From NCBI RefSeq assembly GCF_008831285.2, contig NC_045140.1, positions 4,009,528 to 4,073,527 of the forward strand: a stretch of DNA of 64,000 nt, in the 5' to 3' direction. Under the pieces are notes generated by a model. It did not search any database and was not told where the DNA came from. It worked only from the letters and a program-made list of their open reading frames with translations. Below are positions 1 through 11,687 of the stretch, piece after piece; within the stretch, counting starts at the first letter, position 1; each line of letters opens with the position of its first letter. A program made the position numbers and the translations under genes. Source of the stretch: Nymphaea colorata. Taxonomy: Eukaryota; Streptophyta; Magnoliopsida; Nymphaeales; Nymphaeaceae.

Positions 1-3000
1 TGTGGGCTCAATCATCATTTCACTGACCTTGAGTTTGAATAATGTCTTGTATGTTCTCACTTTAAGTTCAACCTGCTGTCTATAAACCAATTAACAAAAC
101 TAATTTTTTGTTCTCTTGGCTTGTGTCATCCAAGTCCTAAACTCCAAGATGAAGATTGGAGTTACTAAACTAAAGAATGGCCTATATTGCATGTTCATGC
201 GACCTTGTTGGCATCTCAAATCAAATGCCATGGTTTCGCCAACTTTTTTTTTATCATAAACCAAAAAAAGTTATGTTTTTGTTTCTATTGAAAATACTAG
301 TTTTTGTTACTTCTAGTATTAGCTTTGATCTATGGCATTGGAGGTTGGGACATCCTTTCTCGACTAGAATAAATTATTTTCTGCTTAAAATCCTGATATT
401 GTTTTTGTTCAAACTGCTTGTGTGAAATATGTGCCATTTTTGGACAAACCTGACTTTGCTTTGACTTAAGTAAAGTATCATCCAATAGATCTTGTGAATT
501 GATCCATGCAGATGCCTGGGGACCTTATTCACATCAATCCTTAACGAAGCTCATTTCTTTTTAGTTTTGCATGGTTTTACAAGAACAACTTCAATTTATC
601 TATGTCATACAAACATGAGTCTGAGTGCTTATTAAAATTTCAATAAGGTTGAAAATCAGTTCAATACTACCATATTTAAGTTTAGATTTGATCATGGTTT
701 GGAATTTGTATTTCAAGAAGTTTAAGGATTTTCTAAAGATAATTGAATCATTCATGAATGGAGTTTCATACATACACCACAACAAGATGGTGTAACAGAA
801 ATGAAACATAGTCATTTGTTATTAGTGGTTAGAGCACTAAACTTATCCATAAAATTTTGAGGAGAATGTGTTTTAACTGTTGTATATCTTATTAACATAA
901 CATGTTCTGAATTATAAAGGGCAAAACACCCTAGAGAAAATTTTCGATAAAAAAACTTCATATAATCATCTAAAAATTTTTGGGTGTTTATATTATGCAA
1001 CAAATTTGAAACAAAAGATAAATTTGATGAAAGGTCACATAAGTGCATATTTTTGGTTTATCCATTTGGAAGAAAAAGCTTAAATGCTATATGATTTGAA
1101 AACAAAAAAAATGATTTGTAGTAGGAATTTAATATTTCACTAGTGTGTATTTCTTTTCCAAGGGATTCAAAACTAGTCTGCATCAAGTGTGATACCTTTA
1201 ACTTTGATTGAACATTCATCCAATGATTTTAAAAATATACTTCATGAAGGAGGGCCTCAACTTATAGGATCTATAGATATCTCTAGTATCGAACCACACC
1301 AAGAAAGAATCTCTAACATTAATTCAAAACCCATAACAACCCTGTCACCAAAATTTAAAAACTCATCAACTAATCTTCAATATGACAATCTTATTGAAGT
1401 TATCCCATAGCTTCATCATTCATCAAGAAACTGTAAGCCTTTTGTTTTATTGCAAGACTTCTATTGGAATATGTTCAATTGAAGCTCACAAGCTTAGTCA
1501 TTGTCAAGGACGTATTCTGGTTGTCACCTTCATGTAGTGGAGTTTCTTTCAAGAAATTCTTTCCTAATTAAAAATCTTTTCTGCTCAATACTTCTCATGT
1601 CCTTGATCTGGTTATCTATAGTGAAGCAATAATCATTTTTGCTGGAGGAATGTCACGACAGGAATCAAAGCATTAAAGGAAAATAAGAACTGAATTTTGA
1701 CTCTATGTCCATCCAAAGTTACCCCAATTTACTGAAAATTCCATGTAGAGTTGCCTCAATTTGGTGTAAATGGGTGTTCTGAAAGAAGTTAAAGGTTGAT
1801 GGACAAATTGAAAGACATAAAACCATAGATTGAATGTTCAGATTATCATGAAACCTCCGCACCATTGTGAAGATGGTTAGTGTGCTTGTTATTGGTTGTG
1901 GTCAAATATGGAAGATACTGCAACAAATTGACATCCATAATGCATTCTTTAATGGGAGTTAGAAGAATATGTTTACATGGACTTGCCTCCTGGATATGGA
2001 AGAGAGGAGAAGAGATGCATATGCAAATTAATCAAATCCATTTATAGAAATAGGCCTCAAGAATTTGGTTTCATAAGCTCTCGATTGCACTTGAAAACTA
2101 TAAATTCAAGTAATCTAAATCAGATTATTTGTTGTCTATTTGCTTTGAAGGTAAGATGTTTTGTGCTATTGTTATTTATGTGGATGACTTGATATTAGCA
2201 CAGAATAATCAAGAGTTGCTTTCTAATATAAAGCAATATTTGAGTAGTATGCTGCATATAAAGGACCTTAGAACATTGAGGTACTTCCTATGGATTGAGC
2301 TTGCAAGATGGATGAATGATTTATCTCTTTCAAAGAAAACATTGTTGGAGATAATAGATGAATGTGGTTGTCCAAATGCTAAGCCATGTGAGGCACCCAT
2401 AGAGCATCAAAATGATTTGTCATCAAGGGATGATCTTAAGGATGCAACCAAGTACTGTCATCTTGTCGGCAGATTAATATATTTAGCTATTCAAGGCTGG
2501 ACATTTTATGTGATGTCCATGTCCTCAAAAAATTTATGTAGAAACTAAAAAAAAAAAACCATTATGCAACAACCTCAAGAGTAGTACGTTGTCTTAAAGC
2601 CAATCTATGGCAAGAAATATGGATTGCAGCACAAAATCAATTGCAAATCAAAGTCTTCTGCGATTGGGGGGCTTGTAGAGAAATAACTGACTATTGTGTA
2701 CTCTTGGGACACTACTTGGTGTCGTGGAAAACATAAAGAGGTCTCATTTTTAGATCTTCAATTGAAGTTGAGTATACAGCCTTAGCAAAAGTAGCATGTG
2801 AAATCTAAAGGTATTTTATCCAACTCATTGTTGTAGCTTATTGTGCCAAAAACCAACTCTTTATATTGTAGCAAATCTCGTTTTCCACGAACGCATAAAA
2901 CACATAGCTTTATACTATCATCTTTTGTGGGTTACAGGTCAAATTCGAACAACGTATAGCTTCAAAAAATCAAGTTGCAAATATATTCACAAAAGCTCTT

Positions 3001-3060
3001 AGCAAAGGCAAACCGAGTATCATACTACAGTTTGAGGGGACTTTCAATGGGTCCAATATT
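1..3060 (+). mobile_element. Decayed Ty1/copia LTR retrotransposon (5' end outside window)
   Basis: Pieces of a copia polyprotein occur in the canonical order gag-pre-integrase, integrase, reverse transcriptase, RNase H. Around 320-370 the frame reads LWHWRLGHP, the gag-pre-integrase signature. Around 680-880 fragments read FRSDHGLEF and HTPQQDGVTEMKHSHLL, matching the integrase core. From about 1975 it reads DLPPGYG, and near 2175 VIYVDDLILAQNN, with the catalytic YVDD intact. Between 2650 and 2810 RNase H-like words appear, such as SSIEVEYTALAKVACE. A purine-rich tract, tttgagggga (about 3031-3040), resembles the polypurine tract before a 3' LTR. Many stops and frameshifts break the frame, so the copy cannot be autonomous. 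The 5' LTR lies outside the window and I could not delimit the 3' LTR. It ends about 0.7 kb upstream of the RPL13A promoter. Confidence 0.9.
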
Positions 3061-3777
3061 TGTTCAAGAGGCTCGAATTATTTTATCTGAATCTATGCAT
3101 CATATTGGTTGATTTGTTTCGATTCAAATCATAATAGAATCAAGTCATACAAAAATTCATTAAAATTGTAATCATTAAAATTATTGATTTTTTGTATTTA
3201 GCCTCATCTATATATTCATTTTTGCTATGAAATAAAGATGTAGAATATTTTTCAGTTCACTCTACTTTCTTGAGCACTATGCAATGCTCCTATTCTGTTT
3301 TTGAGAGTTCTTTGTTTATGCTTTGTTTCTTCATCAAAGTGTGATATTCTCTTCTATGGAGACGCCTGCTATTATATACATCAACACTCATGATTTTACA
3401 ATTATAATGTGGACTTCTTTTTTTCTTGAACTTGTTCTCTATCGTCCTGCATGTGGATACGTCCAATATAAGTTTAAAAAACAGGTGATCAACATCTGTC
3501 CATAGAAACCAGCTCTCTTTAATCTCTCCATAGTATGAAGTTCATCAAATACACAACCCAATGATTTTTGTCTTTGAGTTGATATGCTGGTGGACTCAGC
3601 CAAGTAAGCTTGAACCAAATTGGTTGACACTTACAGGATCCTTTTTAAAAAATAAATTAGTTGTTTTTATTTTTTACAAAAAAATTGTGTTTCTAAGGCA
3701 CAAATTCGTGCCGATACACATGGCCCGATACAGCCCGCACATCGTTAACCGATCCGATGACAATCTCCACTAGGCCG
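3061..3777. other. Intergenic: possible copia 3' LTR debris, RPL13A upstream region
   Basis: AT-rich DNA between the retroelement relic and RPL13A. The first few hundred bases are where a 3' LTR would lie, but no second LTR copy is available for comparison. A near-perfect palindrome (ggcac, 6-nt centre, gtgcc) lies at 3698-3713. It is followed by gccgatacacatggcccgatac, which vaguely resembles the GTATCG-rich element at 43.6-44.4 kb. No gene is seen. Confidence 0.5.
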
Positions 3778-3786
3778 TTATATATG
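3778..3786 (+). promoter_or_regulatory. Probable TATA box of RPL13A
   Basis: TTATATATG lies about 225 bp upstream of the RPL13A ATG. Transcription would start near 3810-3820, leaving a GA-rich leader of about 190 nt. Assigned from position and sequence only. Confidence 0.55.
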
Positions 3787-3842
3787 TATCGACCCGGGTG
3801 CAACGTAGGGGCAATTTGGTCGTTTAATAAAATCCTCGTGAA

Positions 3843-3850
3843 AAACCCTA
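3843..3850 (+). promoter_or_regulatory. telo box (AAACCCTA) in the RPL13A leader/promoter
   Basis: An exact AAACCCTA lies about 60 bp downstream of the TATA box. Telo boxes are established elements of plant ribosomal-protein and other translation-gene promoters, often near the start of transcription. This fits the gene that follows. Confidence 0.6.
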
Positions 3851-4005
3851 AGACCACCAAAAGCCCTGTTGCGACTACGTCGACTACTACTGCTACTAAT
3901 TCTTCAAATCCCAAATTTATCCTGGTTTCTCCTGGAAGGAGCGAGGGCAGGGGGGCGAGAGAGACAGAGAATTGAGAAGTCGAAGGAGGAGGAGGAAAGA
4001 AGAAG

Positions 4006-7000
4006 ATGGTGTCGGGATCAGGCGTCTGTAAGCGGGTTGTCGTGGTGGACGCGAGGCACCACATGCTTGGGAGGCTGGCGTCTATCCTGGCGAAGGAGCT
4101 CCTGAATGGACAGAGGATCGTCGTGGTGCGGTGCGAGGAGATCTGCCTCTCCGGGGGGCTTGTTCGCCAGAAGATGAAGTACCTCAGGTTCCTGCGCAAG
4201 CGGATGAACACCAAGCCCTCCCACGGCCCCATCCACTTCCGCGCCCCCGCCAAGATTCTCTGGCGCACCATCCGCGGGTACCATTTCTTGCTGTTTCCCC
4301 CTATTTTTGCATCTTCTGGTTTTCATTCTTATTTATGGTGTTCGAGTTGATTCGATTTCGGATTGTTGGGACGTCGTTCCGGATTCAGCATGATCCCCCA
4401 CAAAACCAAGCGTGGCGCTGCCGCTCTGGCGCGGTTGAAAGCGTACGAAGGGATTCCGCCACCGTATGACAAGAAGAAGAGGATGGTCATCCCTGATGCC
4501 CTCAAGTGTGTACCCCTCTCTTATTCGTTTTTTTTTTTGTTCTTCTCTTGGTCTCCCCATGCTGTTTGGTCGTTTTTTAGGTTACTTCGGTTAATATTAT
4601 GATGTTGAGTTGTCCATATTGGTTTAAAATTTTAGGGTTTTGAGGCTTCAGACTGGGCATAGGTACTGCTTGCTAGGTCGTCTGTCATCGGAAGTTGGGT
4701 GGAGCCAGTATGATACCATCAAGGTAATCCTTTTCTTCTCTGTTATGTAATGTGAAGCTTTGCTGGTTTGATTGCACGCTGTATTCACGCATGAATTAAT
4801 ATCTGTTTGTTAAAATATGCTTATGCTGGTGTACTCTTGCGCTTTTTTCTCCTCTTGTTATGTCATTTGAACATGTGCACTCCCTGTTTATTTTTTTTTA
4901 CGTATGTAGTGGTGAAATATTGCTCTTTGTGATAATGGAAGCTAAACTTCGTAATGCACGAGAAGTATATGAATAGGATGATGCATGTTTTTATGGGCCT
5001 TCTTCCTGCACTCTGATGGCCAAAGTCTAAAGAAGTCGGGGATAATTAGGTCATGAAGAACAGAATGTGAGGAACGGAAAAAGCAAAGGAACGTATAAGT
5101 AACCATGCATGCTTATGAGACTGCGAGGCCTTCTTTAAAGGCCAGTTGAGTGGAAGGCATGGTGCACCGTTGAAGAAGTTATGCAATATGAAAATGCTGC
5201 TATCAGTTTGAGGTTCTCTTTGTGTGCTATAAAAGCTAGCTTCTTTGTAAGTACATCAAGTCTCCATTTGTTGAGTGTGGCAAGACAAGACTAAGGCCCT
5301 ATCTGAGATATGGTCACCTTTTCTTGAATAAGTTGTACTTGTCATGTTATGCAGACTGTAGTTGCAGCTGTTTCTGCTTATTTCTTGGTATGGGATCCAC
5401 TTGTAGTCTTGATATTTTTAAATCTGTTCCCCTTTTTCCAGAAGGGAACAATGGTGCATTCAAAACTAGATTATGGACAAGGGCAAATGACATTTGGAGG
5501 AGAATTCTACATGTTAAAATTTTGGGATTGAATAATAAGAATGCTCCACAGCATCAATGAGCTGCAGATTACGTTAGTGACATTTAATAGGACCTTAGTT
5601 GTTTAAATCTGGACTAGTCTGACTGGTCAGTTTCAGTCAGTTACCGGCCGGCCTGTGCTTCAAAGTTCAAATCAGGGATTTATTGGCCAGAGTAGTGAAC
5701 TAGTCAGTCTAGTCGTTGATTAGCTGGCTAATCCCTGACCTACAAATATACATGTCTTCATTGTATAAATATGTCTTTTTTGTATTTATTTCCATTCATT
5801 TATTTATATTCAACTGACTTGGACCAAGTCAGACTGACCAGTCCCGACTAGTTTTTTAAGGGTCTTGAGGGACCTGTGTCTGCTTTCTGATTTCTACAAC
5901 TTATAGTAGGACAGTTTCAGACATAATGGATGTAACAAGTTTATGAAGTAGGTTGGATCCACAAGTTAGCATAGCATAAACTGGTAAACCTTATGATATG
6001 CTGTTACTTTCTGGAAAAAAACACCATTGGCAATTTGGAGTCCCATACCAGTGAGGAATGTTGGTTCTTACTTTTTAAAATTAACAAAGAAGTGCATCCA
6101 CATGTATCGTTTGTAGGACCCTCACAAAGGGGAGGTTGTTGTGGATTGACAGTCCTTGCAATTAAATTTAAAAAGTTTCCCTTTCCAAGATAAATTTAAG
6201 CAGGCTCGTTTTTCCCTTGCACAGTATGATTGACACGTTATACAAAAGTGTAACTATATTTTAAGTATGGAGTGTCATGTTTTAAACTCAAATCTGTTAT
6301 TTTGTTTCACAAGCTTACTGTTTCTTAATAATACTTTGAAATTCTATGTGTACATGTGTAACTGTGATATGCACCTTTACTTTCTTTAGGCTTCTGGGTT
6401 CTAGACATTTCTCTGCTTTATCAGAATTGGGGGGTTTACTGTTATTTCATGAATTAACAGAATATTTAGCAAACTAGAGTGTCTTGAACAGAACAATAAA
6501 GAGTTGACAGCTATGATCCTAATTGGGATTGTTCGTCATGACCTTGAAATTGTTCTTCTTGCATGTCAATGTGACTTATTTTGTAAATACTAAATAGTGG
6601 AATGCATCATGCAACTGTTAGTCTTTTTGTGGCATGTTCAGCAAACTAGAGTCCTGCATCATGCAACTGTTAGTCTTTTTGTGCCATGTTCAGCAAACTA
6701 GAGTCCTGCATCATGCAACTGTTAGTCTTTTTGTGCCATGTTTAGCAAACTAGAGTCCCTTGAACTGAGTAGTTGAATGCCTGTCAAGTTGGAGGCTTAA
6801 GCAGGCCAATTCAGTTCCGTTTTAGAACAGATTTTGCAAGTCCCATCTTGGATGAGGCCTCAATGAGTCCTCGACTTACTGTGAGGTCTATCCATGTCAG
6901 GTCCAAGTATGCCTTAAAATTTTTAGATCCATTTGAGTTGATGAGTTTGAGCTATAACTGTTTCGGTATTAGCTAGGTGGATATTCATTAACCTCATTTT

Positions 7001-8747
7001 TTTTAATAGACCCTGACTGGATTCAATTCCTGTATGTCATTGGTTGGTTATGGCTATTTACCATTGCCACAGTATTTCTGTGAAATTAAATTTGTCTACA
7101 AGACCATAGATATTCTAACCTTTGTACTTATCAATGTTTAACACCATATTTTAGAAAATTGTTATATCTGTAAGTGCAAGAAGATGTCTCCTCTTTTTGA
7201 ACAACTAAAAGTTATCTTTTTCCTAGTTGATGCTATATACGAGTAATGTTTTGAATTTTAATATAGCACTTCTGAGGTAAGAAATTAGCATTGATCTAAT
7301 CTTGATCAGAATTCAAATAGAGTTAAAAGTTAAGATAACAATTTGGAGATGGTTAGGTTGATATGGAAAAAGCACGTGTTAAGTTGGTTTAGGTTAGGAT
7401 GTCAACTGTTTAGATTTGGGTTGGATATAGCTGTGCCCGTATCTGATTAATTGGATCTGGCTTGGTCTGACTTGCAGTGGGATGTTGGGTTCTAACTTCT
7501 AACATAAAATACAAGTTGTATCTGAACTTTTACATGTAATTGGTTTTGGATATCCATCAAAATGGATATTTACTGGTTTCTCTAAGAAAAACTATAACCA
7601 GTCTACATCTGATTACTGATCAGATGTGATTTTCTTATCTGATCTGAACTGCATATTAGGCTATCTCCAAATACTTTTACATTCCCCGGTTCTTATGTAA
7701 AGGATTGTATGTGAAAGGGAATGTCATGTCTTCAGGCTTGTATTGGTTTGAGTTTGAAAAATCAAGTGCACATGTGGGTTGGATAACAATGTGCATTGAA
7801 CCGGGTGTTCAGTTCAGTATGCTATATAGATCTATTGTAGGGCATGTGTCTTTCTTGTTATGGTTCAGTTTTCTTGGGGCATATCAACCCAGTAACTTGC
7901 TCTGCTTCGGTTTGTGCTGCTGATGAGAGATCAAAGAGCGAAGTTTAAGTTGGTTTTATGTGTAAGAGGGGGATTGAGAGAGAGAGAGTGAGAGAAAGAG
8001 AGTGTGTTTTGGTGTTGTGCTGGAGTCTGTTTTACATGCATATTGTATCAACTTCCATTTAGTATAATTTCTGTTGCTTGAGTGAATGCTTTTGAATCTT
8101 AAAGATTAAGTGGGGTGTCCATTCACGCCAAGACATGGTAAGTCAAATGTCCTGAAGCAAGAGACCTTGGCAACCTATTGCAGCATGTCATCTCCTGGGG
8201 AAACCAGTTCTCTCTTTTCTGAAATGAAGCTGGTTATCTGGGGAAGAGGTTTTGTGTGATAATATGCATTAATCTGGTGTTATTTCTGATACAAAATCCC
8301 ATTGTTGCTGCTGCATGTTATGGAAACCCGCTCCCCCCCACCACCAAAAAAAAAATGAAAGTGAGAGAAAGGTACCTTTTGTAGATTTTACGGTTTATGG
8401 ATCTCTCAAATATGCATATGTACCTAGTACACGTTTTAACCCCATCTCCCCATACGTATAGCAAATGGTAGCTGTAGTCCTGCCTGTAATGGGAAAAAAT
8501 GTCATTTTCATTGGCCAATTTATCCTTGTGATGTTTAGTACTCATTTTTCTTGTTGTGAGTAATATGTATTGTTTGAATCTCATCTATCAAATCTTACTG
8601 TAGGAACTGGAGGCAAAGAGAAAGGCCAGATCCCAAGTCATGCATGAGCAGCGGAAGCAATTGAGAAAACTGAGGTCCAAGGCTGAAGTGGCAGCAGACC
8701 ATCAACTTGGGGCCCAACTTGATGTTCTTGCACCGATAAAGTATTGA
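4006..8747 (+). CDS. RPL13A: 60S ribosomal protein L13a (uL13)
   Basis: Cytosolic large-subunit ribosomal protein uL13. Spliced CDS join(4006..4277, 4389..4505, 4636..4723, 8604..8747): 621 nt, 206 aa, the usual length of plant L13a. The start lies in gaagATGgtg and begins MVSGSG, as in plant L13a. Exon 1 carries [15 protein letters not shown] and [17 protein letters not shown]. Exon 2 opens with the conserved [11 protein letters not shown] across the junction and contains [10 protein letters not shown]. Exon 3 has the L13-family [10 protein letters not shown]. Exon 4 is the basic C-terminal helix ending LDVLAPIKY. All junctions are GT/AG and phases join without gaps. Introns 1 and 2 are 111 and 130 bp, but intron 3 is 3880 bp, very long for a ribosomal-protein gene, and holds repeats. 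A TATA box and telo box lie upstream. Intact and probably functional; I cannot say which paralogue it is. Confidence 0.98.
5592..5870. repeat. Inverted-repeat element in RPL13A intron 3
   Basis: The left end holds ccttagttgtttaaatc then ggactagtctgactggtcag. The right end, read on the minus strand, holds ccttaaaaaactagtcgg then gactggtcagtctgac. The interior has further GACTAGTC/GACTGGTC-type words. This is the layout of a short non-autonomous DNA element. The limits are approximate and I could not fix a target-site duplication. Confidence 0.45.
6603..6758. repeat. Three 52-bp tandem repeats in RPL13A intron 3
   Basis: Three nearly identical head-to-tail units start at 6603, 6655 and 6707. 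Each begins tgcatcatgcaactgttag and ends agcaaactagagtcc. They differ by single bases (gtggcatg/gtgccatg, ttcagc/tttagc). The closing phrase tttagcaaactagagt also occurs upstream at about 6466, so the array probably grew from a sequence already present. Confidence 0.9.
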
Positions 8748-11275
8748 TTTTACCGGAGTGTCAATTTTGCGTAGAGCATCAAAGAAAGTCAACGTTCTTC
8801 TTGGTTTGTTGCTGCTGTGGGTTGAGATGGAGTTTACAATTATTTTGTTTGTGTGTTGTCTTTGAATTAGATCCTTGGTACACTCCGAAATTTACCATTT
8901 AGAACATCTTGAGTTAGAGCTCACGTGGATGAGGCGGTTTTACATTTTTATAACTTATAAATAGTGCGTTATTCAGATATGCTCTTACTTGAATCCCGCC
9001 TTCTGTCTATATTCTAGAAAAGCTTCGTTTTATAATTTATTAGCTCGAACTATAACTTTGTTGATAAGTGGCAAATAGCGCATGCCTTCACCATTTTCTC
9101 GTTGGAGTTGACTACTTTTTTGCTCGTCAAATTTTGTCTTTGTACTAGAACCTTGCTACTTCGAGATTTATTGCCTGGTCATCAGTTTTTGCAGGTGCTA
9201 TTCTACTATAATACATACAGTGTGTTCTCACACATTCTTGTGATACATTCTAGTTGATGGTATATCATGGTTCTATTCAGGTTTTAAAGTAGCTTTGGAC
9301 CCTGGAAACAAGGGTTGGGAGAGGGCTTCGGACCCTGGAAACAGAGGAATGGGCACCTCCCTTACGCAAAGCACATGGGATTACTGGTCTTTTGGTAGGT
9401 AGCAGTGCTGCTACGTCTCGCCACGCTGGGTCTGCACTGCTGCTTCTCTCTACGCCAATCTAACTTGGGTCTTGTAGTGTAGGTCACCTTGTGCAACAGT
9501 TTATAGCCATGGGATCACTTGTAGCTGCAACGTTGTTAGAGAAGTAAATCGATTATGTGGGATGGATCACATCTGAAGAGGTGAAGTGCGCTTCTCACCG
9601 CTAGGAGCATTTCATGGGCATTCGCCTCAGCCAGTTGGTATCTTTCTATTTTTAAAAAAAGAAAAAATCAAACCTCTCTCTCTTGGCAGCCCCAACTTGT
9701 GGCTCCCATTAAAGTTTTCTCTCTATATTCTATTGGTGACCTTGTATATATATATCTCTCTTTCTCTTTCTCTCTCTCCATTCCATTGTAGACTTGGAGT
9801 GGAACAGAAGGTCGAAATGCCCACCAATCAGCCCTTGGAAGCCAAGGATTTGGTTACTCTCCTTTGTAACATCTGTGCTTTCTTAAAATCACCCTGAGAA
9901 CCACTGGTAGCCTTTCAATAGTCACCAGTTCTAGACTTGGTCGTTCAACTGCTGCATCACATTTTTTTTCTGTAGCTTTTGTAACAGAACATTATAAAGT
10001 GGATATGCACATGGTGTTCATCTTCTTATTTTGCAAACATGTGCAGACAAGCAAATATGTGAAAATATGTGATTTAGTGTAAACATTGGGAAAGATGGGC
10101 AACTTTATAATTCATGTGTTTCCATGATTTGTTAATGATGTATTCAGGGTCATAGTAGAGAACAGACCTGTCTACGAAACCTAGCAAGCTTTTCAAAGAG
10201 AACGCAGCAATGTGTAAGCTTATGCTAGAGCCACATCAATCTTAGCGTTGAATTTAGAAATTTCATCTTACAAAAGATGCAAATAACAAAACTATTTTTA
10301 ATTTTTTTCAATTTTTAAAAATGGTTGTCACTTAGTTGTTCTTTTTCAAAATTTCGATAAGTTATTGACATTATATTTTTACTACTTTGATCCTGGAATT
10401 TATGCTTTAATGCCTCAAGGCTTACGTCTCTTCTCATGACAAGCTCAACGCCTCATTTTGCTTCATTGCCTTTAGCAACATTGCTTATAGCGTAGGTTTA
10501 CAAGTTGGTAGAAAGTAAGTGCACTTCACAGCAGTAGCAGAATTACAGAGTGTGGCCGCCTTTCAAAAGTCTCATTGCAGAAGCTAGAGCCGGGTCCAAA
10601 GTCCAGTCACATGCAATGCCCACACCAGACTCATGTGAGCCACCCAAACTGCTCTTCGCCAAAAAAATCCCGGCCCCCAGCCATTAATTAACAGAGTTCT
10701 GCTGCTACCATTTTTAAGAGACCGCCTTAAAGGAGCATAACTTAGCTGGTCATGTTAAGGGTTTGTTAATAGCAGGTTTCTAGTTCGATTCTGTGGGCGC
10801 TATACTTGCATCGTAAGGTGGTGGGATGCAACATCCAAGTTCACGGATATATCGCTACCATCGCTGAATGGTAGGGATAAACTTCCCCCTCATCATCGGA
10901 GACCACCTATCTTACATGCATCATGGTAGGTGTGTGGAAGAAAACGTCTTATACGTTCTTCTCCATGCTCTCAGACACGCCCTTAGAGGTTCATGGCCAA
11001 TCTTTGAACCAATCCTTCGTTGAATATTCAATGTATTTGCTTCTTTCATATGTCTCACGTCACCAGAATTCTTTATTATAACATCATGGTCTCCACTAGC
11101 ATGTTACTTCTGGGACAAAAATATACATATGCCAATGGCGCATCATGTCATGTATTCTTGTTGTCACTGTGGCGTTTTTTTTATTGTATCTCAAAGGGAA
11201 ACTGCTGGGGACATACGGCGAACCTTCAGGCTTCCAAGAGATTTGAATATTGATACTTGTCATATTCCTCCTGAA
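8748..11275. other. Intergenic: RPL13A 3' UTR, then non-coding DNA with a SINE-like patch
   Basis: The first few hundred bases should be the 3' UTR. No convincing coding region follows; short ORFs at 9586-9897 and 11020-11347 lack recognisable motifs. At about 10735-10985 sits a possible old tRNA-derived SINE: an A-box-like tagctggtcatgttaaggg, then about 30 bp later a B-box-like ctagttcgattctgtggg. It lacks a clear poly-A tail and target-site duplication. Confidence 0.4.
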
Positions 11276-11687
11276 TACGGATGTCAACAGATAAATAGAA
11301 CTGGATGTACTTTTATAACCGTTTTTTTTTTATATTTACGTACTTAAATTTGAATTGGAATCCAAATATGAACAAAGAAAAGTCGTGTATGAATCTGAAT
11401 CCAATCTATATCTCATTTTTACATTCATGTGTGAATCCAAGTCTACATTTTGAACCAAATCTGACCAATTTTTAAGGATGTTGGATATATGATATCTATT
11501 CTAAATTAAATCTGATTTAAATCCGAGTCCCATTCAAATATTTATGTATTTTCAAATATGAGCGTCCTTGTTCATCAAATCTGAACCAATCTGATTTTTT
11601 AATTGGACATTAAAGTTTTATGCATATCCATATTTTTGGTACGGCTTGATGGGATGTCTGATCCAAATCGAATAATTGATGTCCCTA
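11276..11687 (+). mobile_element. hAT-like MITE, family 1, copy A (412 bp)
   Basis: Begins TACGGATGTCAA and ends TTGATGTCCCTA, an imperfect terminal inverted repeat of the Ac/hAT type (consensus TAGGGATGTCAA). The flanks are CTCCTGAA on the left and CTCTTGAG on the right, matching at 6 of 8 positions, as expected of an old 8-bp hAT target-site duplication. The interior is built from degenerate 'aatccgaat/ggatatcc' words shared with the other family 1 copies. No coding capacity. Confidence 0.75.

Noticed and set aside
3693..4326. Minus-strand ORFs overlapping RPL13A exon 1
   Set aside because: They are antisense shadows of a GC-rich exon; the + strand frame matches L13a throughout.
6603..6758. 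CRISPR-like appearance of the 52-bp repeats
   Set aside because: Units are contiguous with no spacers, in a plant intron; a plain tandem repeat.
7390..7700. Possible further family 1 MITE in RPL13A intron 3 (ttaggatgtcaactg, 'ggatatccatc')
   Set aside because: Only scattered words match, there is no right end and no duplication. Similar weak patches at 18130-18300 and 26195-26325 were left out for the same reason.
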